DNA of 9,363 nucleotides from Nitrospirota bacterium. GTDB taxonomy: Bacteria > Nitrospirota > 9FT-COMBO-42-15 > HDB-SIOI813. Shown in pieces: positions 5,179 through 9,363 of this stretch. Both the position numbers and the translations under genes were made by a program. The notes beneath the pieces are model-generated. The model searched no databases. It saw nothing but the letters and a program-made list of their open reading frames with translations, and was not told where the DNA came from. The stretch spans positions 1 through 9,363 of the forward strand of contig JAHFER010000051.1 of assembly GCA_023248365.1 (NCBI GenBank). Reading direction: 5' to 3'. How positions within the stretch are numbered: the first letter of the stretch is position 1; each line of letters opens with the position of its first letter.

Positions 5179-5931
5179 ATGAATAAAGGAATTTATCCTG
5201 CATTATCAGGCGGAGTGGCTTATGAGACGATGTTGAGTGTTATCTCCAATAATCTTTCTAATATTAATACATCCGGATTTAAGGCTGATAGAACTGTATT
5301 TAAAGTGGATATGCCTTCAGATCAGCCGCCTGTACCTGCGGAAAGCAGCGTTGCTGCTGACAACCAGATTACAGAAGGTCCTTCTGATAAATTTTTTACG
5401 GCATTAGATTCAATGTTTACTGATCTTAATCCCGGGGTAATTAAACAGACAGGGAATCCACTTGATCTTTCTATAGATGGCAATGGCTTCTTTGCGGTAA
5501 ATACACCTGGCGGAGTCAGGTACACAAGGAGCGGAAATTTTACACTAAATTCTTCTAATACACTTACTACTGCTAATGGATATATGGTTATGGGGGAAAA
5601 TGGCCCAATAGTGCTTGACCAGGGAAAGGTATCAATAGATGGTGAAGGAATGATTTCAGTCAATGGGAGTGAGGTTGATAAATTAAAGATTGTGGATTTT
5701 GCTAACCCAGGCAGTCTACAAAAAGAATCAGGCAATATGTTTATTGGCTCAAATGAAAAGGCCCCTGAAGGATTCAAGGTTGTGCAGGGTACCATTGAAT
5801 TATCCAATGTAAATCCGGTAAAGGAAATGGCTTCAATGATAGAAGTTCTGAGAGGTTATGAGACGTATCAAAAGGTAATGACTACATTAGATGAGACATC
5901 AGCAAAGGCCAATGAAATAGGTAAAGCGTAA
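5179..5931 (+). CDS. flgF: Flagellar proximal rod protein FlgF
   Basis: FlgF is one of the rod proteins that link the MS ring to the hook, exported through the flagellar type III apparatus. The 250-residue protein has the rod/hook family layout: an N-terminal helix with SNNLSNINTSGFK (23-35), a central FlgE/F/G-like part with GNPLDLSIDGNGFF and RYTRSGNFTLN, and a C-terminal helix with GTIELSNVNPVKEMASMIEV and RGYETYQKVM. It has no cleavable signal, as expected for this export route. It is told apart from FlgG by its position as the first gene of the pair and by its more diverged N-terminus (MNKGIYPALSGG). GAGGGGA (5168-5174) is a strong ribosome-binding site, and a sigma-54-type promoter lies 39 bp upstream. 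flgG follows after 15 bp. Confidence 0.92.
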   Translation: MNKGIYPALSGGVAYETMLSVISNNLSNINTSGFKADRTVFKVDMPSDQPPVPAESSVAADNQITEGPSDKFFTALDSMFTDLNPGVIKQTGNPLDLSIDGNGFFAVNTPGGVRYTRSGNFTLNSSNTLTTANGYMVMGENGPIVLDQGKVSIDGEGMISVNGSEVDKLKIVDFANPGSLQKESGNMFIGSNEKAPEGFKVVQGTIELSNVNPVKEMASMIEVLRGYETYQKVMTTLDETSAKANEIGKA

Positions 5932-5946
5932 AGGGGGAAACCAAAG

Positions 5947-6735
5947 ATGATGAGGGCATTGTATATTGCAGCAACCGGCATGGAGGCACAGCAGTTAAAT
6001 ATTGATGTTATTTCTAATAACCTGGCAAATGTTAATACTACAGGGTTTAAAAAGAGCAGGGCGGATTTTCAGGATCTTCTCTATCAGACAATCAAGATGG
6101 CTGGTTCTTCATCAGGCGGAGGAACTCAGGTACCGGCAGGTATTCAGGTCGGGTCAGGTGTAAGGCCTGCCTCTGTGCAGAAGATGTTTAGCCAGGGTGA
6201 TTTCCAAAATACACAGAATCCGCTTGATCTTGCAGTTGAGGGAGACGGGTTATTTCAGGTTGCAATGCCAAATGGTACAACAGCCTTTACGCGGTCCGGG
6301 TCATTTAAGAAAGACAGTACAGGCAGACTTGTTACGTCAGATGGCTATCCGGTTGAACCCTCCATAACTTTACCCTCTGACACGGTTAGTGTCACAGTAA
6401 GCGCAAATGGAGGAGTATCTGTACTTCAGGCCGGCAGCTCAACTCCCACTGAAATAGGGACTATCCAGCTTGTAAGGTTCTCCAATCCTACGGGGCTTAA
6501 TTCTATAGGCAGGAATCTTTTCCTTCCTACACCGGCATCTGGTGACGCTGTTTCAGGTACGCCTGGTGAAGCCGGCTTTGGGACCATTGCTCAGGGATTC
6601 TTAGAGGCTTCGAATGTCAATATAGCAGAGGAGCTTGTTAACATGATAATAGGCCAGCGGGCCTATGAAATAAATTCCAAGGCAATGCAGAGTGCGGATG
6701 AAATGATGAAGACGGCTAATGAAGTTAAGAGGTAA
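5947..6735 (+). CDS. flgG: Flagellar distal rod protein FlgG
   Basis: FlgG builds the distal rod that passes through the P and L rings. The 262-residue product, close to the usual length of about 260, begins with the characteristic MMRALYIAATGMEAQQLNID, continues with SNNLANVNTTGFKKSRADFQDLLYQ and has the FlgG-typical GVRPASVQKMFSQGDFQNT (77-95) followed by NPLDLAVEGDGLFQV. The C-terminal helix contains EASNVNIAEELVNMI and QRAYEINSKAMQSADEM. A purine-rich GGGGGAAA sequence precedes the start; the second Met, three bases further on, is an equally acceptable start. The gene is 15 bp behind flgF and is surely in the same operon. The next gene is separated by a 151-bp spacer holding a repeat element. 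Confidence 0.96.
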   Translation: MMRALYIAATGMEAQQLNIDVISNNLANVNTTGFKKSRADFQDLLYQTIKMAGSSSGGGTQVPAGIQVGSGVRPASVQKMFSQGDFQNTQNPLDLAVEGDGLFQVAMPNGTTAFTRSGSFKKDSTGRLVTSDGYPVEPSITLPSDTVSVTVSANGGVSVLQAGSSTPTEIGTIQLVRFSNPTGLNSIGRNLFLPTPASGDAVSGTPGEAGFGTIAQGFLEASNVNIAEELVNMIIGQRAYEINSKAMQSADEMMKTANEVKR

Positions 6736-6748
6736 TAAACAGTAACTT

Positions 6749-6843
6749 GTCATTCCCACGAAAGTGGGAATCCAGTCTTTTCAATAAATTATAAGACCCT
6801 CTGGATTCCCGTTTTCACGGGAATGACGGCTTTTGCAAGAGCC
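6749..6843. repeat. Double-hairpin inverted-repeat element between flgG and flgA
   Basis: Two 27-base arms (6749-6775 and 6801-6827) are inverted copies of each other around a 25-base AT-rich core. Each arm is itself a hairpin: ATTCCCAC and GTGGGAAT around GAAA in the left arm, ATTCCCGT and ACGGGAAT around TTTC in the right arm. A near-palindromic tail (6828-6843, GGCT to AGCC, centred on TTGCAA) follows. The layout resembles REP- or MITE-like non-autonomous repeats of the GTCATTCCC type found in many genomes; this family link is from memory. No ORF is inside. It may act as a partial transcription attenuator or RNA-stability element within the operon. Confidence 0.8.
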
Positions 6844-6886
6844 TCAGAATAAGAAGCAATAGATTAGAGGGGAAAATAAAAAAGAG

Positions 6887-7648
6887 ATGACTATTAAAAA
6901 CTTACATAGATACTTTGCTTCTTCATGCTTCAGGCGGCTCATAGTTATTGTAACTGTAATCTCTATAAATTCCATAGCCCCTTGCCTGACATCCTCTGCA
7001 ACAGAAGGTGGTAATATCCTTTCTGTGAAAGAGGCTGAGAATATTATCAGGGAATATGTTACTGCTCACTCTCCATGGGAAGATGCTCAGATAAAGATAA
7101 AAAATATAAATGTTCCCAATAATCTTCTTCTTTCTCCTGATTTGGATTATGAGATAACCGCATCACCTAAATCAACGCTTATAGGAAGAACTGCCTTTTC
7201 GTTAAATATTAAAGGAGATAACAGCCCTGTTAAGACGATATGGATTAGCGCTGACATAGAGGTTTGGGTGGATGTAGTCCTGACAGCAAGGTCGTTAAAA
7301 GACCACCAGATAATCAACAGTAATGATGTATATATGGGAAAACAGAACCTTGGGGACCTGCCGCCAGGTTACTTATATAAGCCGGAAGATACATCAGGAA
7401 AAAGGCTTAAAAGATTTATTGGGGGAAACCGGCCGGTTACAAATGATATGTTAGAGGACACTCCATTACTGAAACGCGGGGATAAGGTATTTATAATCGC
7501 AGAGTCAGATACCATTAAGGTGACAGCAGTAGGTATAGCCTCGGAGGATGGATATAAAGACAGGCCTGTAAAGGTTGTAAATTTACAGTCTAAAAGGGAA
7601 GTGTTTGGAGATGTTATTGATGGCGGGACGATCAAAGTTAGATGGTAA
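6887..7648 (+). CDS. flgA: Flagellar P-ring assembly chaperone FlgA
   Basis: FlgA is a periplasmic chaperone needed for FlgI to assemble into the P ring. The 253-residue precursor has a basic start and a hydrophobic segment (about 18-32) with a likely signal-peptidase site after the following Ser/Ala-rich stretch near residue 38. Cys33 is preceded by IAP, which is not a lipobox. The mature part begins with an AENIIREYV segment. It then carries the SAF/C-terminal FlgA region: VLTARSLKDHQIINSNDV (131-148), GKRLKRFI (171-178), then PLLKRGDKVFIIAES and AVGIASEDGYKD, ending with VVNLQSKREVFGDVIDGG. GAGGGGA (6867-6873) lies 13 bases before the ATG, rather far, while AAGAG sits right before it. It is 151 bp downstream of flgG and 12 bp upstream of flgH, so it is probably in the same operon. 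Confidence 0.9.
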   Translation: MTIKNLHRYFASSCFRRLIVIVTVISINSIAPCLTSSATEGGNILSVKEAENIIREYVTAHSPWEDAQIKIKNINVPNNLLLSPDLDYEITASPKSTLIGRTAFSLNIKGDNSPVKTIWISADIEVWVDVVLTARSLKDHQIINSNDVYMGKQNLGDLPPGYLYKPEDTSGKRLKRFIGGNRPVTNDMLEDTPLLKRGDKVFIIAESDTIKVTAVGIASEDGYKDRPVKVVNLQSKREVFGDVIDGGTIKVRW

Positions 7649-7660
7649 CGGAGGAGCAGG

Positions 7661-8302
7661 ATGAAATTCGTACTTGGCATTTTTCTAATAATTGCATTAT
7701 TAAATATTAGTCAGTCATCAGCAGAATCTGCCAATAAGGCAGATGCCGGAGATAAAGGGAATAATGGATCTCTATGGTCTGAGGATAAACCCCAATCTTT
7801 CCTTTTCAGCGATTCCAGGGCCAGCAAGGTAGGAGACATATTAACAGTACGGATAGTGGAGAGCTCAAAGGGGAATAAAAATGCGTCTACTACAACTCAA
7901 AAAGATTCAAGTATCTCAACGTCACTATCTGCATTATTAGGAATACCAACTGGTAGTTTATCGAAAGGTTCAGTAGGAGCTGATACCAAGGAAAAAAATG
8001 ATGGTTCCGGTACGACATCAAGGAGCAGTCAGCTATCAGCAGTTATGACGGCAAAGGTACTTGATGTTTTGCCAAACGGTAATCTTGTTATAGATGGTAA
8101 ACGTGAAGTTAGTGTTAATAATGAGACGCAGATGATCTCGATTAATGGAATAATAAGGCCTGAAGATATAGGCCCCGGTAATACCATATTATCCAGCTAT
8201 ATTGCAGATGCAAAGATTACATATACTGGAAACGGTGTAATAAGTGATAAGCAGCGTGTGGGATGGTTTGTAAGGTTGTTTGATTTTATATGGCCGTTCT
8301 AG
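7661..8302 (+). CDS. flgH: Flagellar L-ring protein FlgH, without a lipobox
   Basis: FlgH forms the outer-membrane L ring, the bushing around the distal rod. The 213-residue protein has an N-terminal hydrophobic signal (about 1-21, ending SQSSA), then the family motif SLWSEDKPQSFLFSDSRASK (37-56), VGDILTVRIVES, a low-complexity Ser/Thr/Lys/Gly stretch, and the C-terminal half with AVMTAKVLDVLPNGNLVIDG, IRPEDIGPGNTILSSYIADA and the terminal RLFDFIWPF. Most characterised FlgH proteins are lipoproteins; this one contains no cysteine at all, so it cannot be lipidated in the usual way and is predicted to be cleaved by signal peptidase I. The start has a strong GGAGGAG site, leaving no reason to seek another. 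It sits 12 bp after flgA and 11 bp before flgI. Confidence 0.93.
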   Translation: MKFVLGIFLIIALLNISQSSAESANKADAGDKGNNGSLWSEDKPQSFLFSDSRASKVGDILTVRIVESSKGNKNASTTTQKDSSISTSLSALLGIPTGSLSKGSVGADTKEKNDGSGTTSRSSQLSAVMTAKVLDVLPNGNLVIDGKREVSVNNETQMISINGIIRPEDIGPGNTILSSYIADAKITYTGNGVISDKQRVGWFVRLFDFIWPF

Positions 8303-8313
8303 AAAAGGAAAAT

Positions 8314-9363
8314 ATGAAAAAAATTATAAGTTTGACATTGTTAATATTGCTCTTCTCCGCAACGGTGGCTACTGCTGTGCGAATTAAGGATGTGGCTACG
8401 GTTGGGGGGGTAAGGGATAATCAACTTGTTGGATATGGATTAGTGATAGGGCTTAATGGAACAGGAGATAAAAAGGGGACTGATTTTACCATTCGAAGTG
8501 TTGCCACTATGCTGACAAAGATGGGAATCTCTGTTGATCCTTCTGCTATAAGTGTAAAGAATGTCGCCGCGGTTGTTGTAACGGCAAAACTCCCGCCCTT
8601 TGCAAAGACGGGGAACAAACTTGATGTAATTCTATCTTCAATAGGAGATTCCACTAGTCTGCAAGGCGGGACACTTTTAATGACCCCTCTAAAAGGGGCG
8701 AATCAGGCAGTTTATGCTGTAGCTCAGGGGCCCATATCACTTGGCGGATATATTGGCGGTTCAGAGGGGAATAGTGTTCAGAAGAATCATTCTACAGTAG
8801 GGAGGATTGCCAATGGTGCTATTATAGAGCGTGAGGTTGAAATGGACCTGAATGATAAAGAAGAAATCACAGTTTCACTCAGGCAGCAGGATTTCAGCAC
8901 AGCAGTCAGGCTTTCAGAGGCTATCAACCATTCCCTTCAAAAGAAAGCGGCTTATCCCAAAGATTCTAGTACAGTTGTTCTCTCAATACCACAGGAGTTT
9001 AAGAAGAAGGTTGTAGAGCTTATTGCCTCTGTTGAGAATCTTGACATTAAGGTTGATGCGCCCGCCAGAATTGTTTTAAACGAGCGCACAGGCACTGTGG
9101 TTATGGGCGAGAATGTGAGAATATCAACCGTAGCGATATCCCATGGTAATCTGACTATTCAGATAAAGACACAGATGAAGGTGTCTCAGCCTGGCCCCTT
9201 TTCCAAAGGGGAAACAGTTGTAGTCCCTCAGCCGGATGTTGCAGTTGATGAACCTCAGGCAAGGTTAATGGTATTGCAATCAGGGATTACGGTTGATGAG
9301 GTCGTAAGGGCGCTAAATTCTGTTGGAGTTACACCACGGGATTTGATAGCCATACTTCAGGCA
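8314..9363 (+). CDS. flgI: Flagellar P-ring protein FlgI, 3'-truncated by the window edge
   Basis: FlgI assembles into the periplasmic P ring around the rod with the help of FlgA. From ATG 8314, with AAGGAAA just upstream and an 11-bp gap after flgH, 350 codons read through to the right edge without a stop. A typical signal peptide (MKKIISLTLLILLFSATVATA) is predicted to be cleaved after Ala21. The mature start VRIKDVATVGGVRDNQLVGY and GLVIGLNGTGDKKGTDFT are FlgI hallmarks, followed by LPPFAKTGNKLDVILSSIGD and GGTLLMTPLKGA. The C-terminal part has VVMGENVRISTVAISHGNLT and PQPDVAVDE-like sequence, ending GVTPRDLIAILQA. Compared with about 365 residues in E. coli, only about 15 should be missing. 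The order flgF-flgG-flgA-flgH-flgI suggests flgJ next. Confidence 0.95.
   Translation, partial: MKKIISLTLLILLFSATVATAVRIKDVATVGGVRDNQLVGYGLVIGLNGTGDKKGTDFTIRSVATMLTKMGISVDPSAISVKNVAAVVVTAKLPPFAKTGNKLDVILSSIGDSTSLQGGTLLMTPLKGANQAVYAVAQGPISLGGYIGGSEGNSVQKNHSTVGRIANGAIIEREVEMDLNDKEEITVSLRQQDFSTAVRLSEAINHSLQKKAAYPKDSSTVVLSIPQEFKKKVVELIASVENLDIKVDAPARIVLNERTGTVVMGENVRISTVAISHGNLTIQIKTQMKVSQPGPFSKGETVVVPQPDVAVDEPQARLMVLQSGITVDEVVRALNSVGVTPRDLIAILQA

Noticed and set aside
5322..5807. A 161-codon minus-strand open frame
   Set aside because: It lies wholly inside flgF on the opposite strand and looks like a shadow frame, rich in Ser/Pro/Leu and with no recognisable motif.
8404..8410. Run of seven G early in flgI as a possible phase-variation tract
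   Set aside because: It encodes the ordinary VGGV of FlgI, the frame is intact on both sides, and seven bases alone is weak evidence.
8685..8699. CCCCTCTAAAAGGGG palindrome inside flgI
   Set aside because: It encodes the conserved TPLKGA motif of FlgI and is explained by coding sequence.
9195..9211. CCCCTTTTCCAAAGGGG palindrome, similar to the intergenic C/G repeat after rnr
   Set aside because: It encodes GPFSKG at a place where FlgI proteins have a similar Pro/Gly-rich loop, so no inserted repeat is needed to explain it.

Overview
The window reads as a normal chromosomal stretch of a motile, flagellated, Gram-negative-type (two-membrane) bacterium. P-ring and L-ring genes are present, a tandem DUF507 pair follows rnr, the base composition leans moderately to AT, and intergenic spaces hold palindromic repeats. 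This fits the Nitrospirota or the former Deltaproteobacteria best. That placement is an inference from gene content; no marker gene decides it.

Layout. (1) Positions 1-2655, plus strand: the 3' part of rnr (RNase R), cut by the left window edge, a repeat-rich spacer, then two abutting small DUF507 genes. (2) 2656-2827: a convergent spacer with a truncated remnant of a response-regulator receiver domain (minus strand) and a reduced copy of an intergenic repeat. (3) 2828-4818, minus strand: an operon of a cysteine-rich MerR/HspR-like regulator, motA and motB; the stator resembles the MotC/MotD subtype. (4) 4819-5178: a divergent regulatory region with a sigma-28-type promoter for the regulator-mot operon, a sigma-54-type promoter for the flg operon, three dyads and a heptamer repeat. 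(5) 5179-9363, plus strand: flgF, flgG, flgA, flgH and flgI, with flgI running off the right edge about 15 residues before its usual end. A double-hairpin repeat lies between flgG and flgA.

The flg genes encode the proximal and distal rod (FlgF, FlgG), the P-ring chaperone (FlgA), the L-ring (FlgH) and the P-ring (FlgI). The mot genes encode the stator that drives the motor. The promoters fit a flagellar hierarchy in which sigma-54 drives basal-body genes and sigma-28 drives late motility genes.

I see no wholly new multi-gene system. The points most worth a second look are: the cysteine-rich regulator in the stator operon; the sigma-28 promoter, which overlaps the longest reading frame of that regulator and so moves its start; the receiver-domain remnant; the repeat whose two hairpins differ only by compensatory base-pair changes; and an FlgH without a lipobox cysteine.
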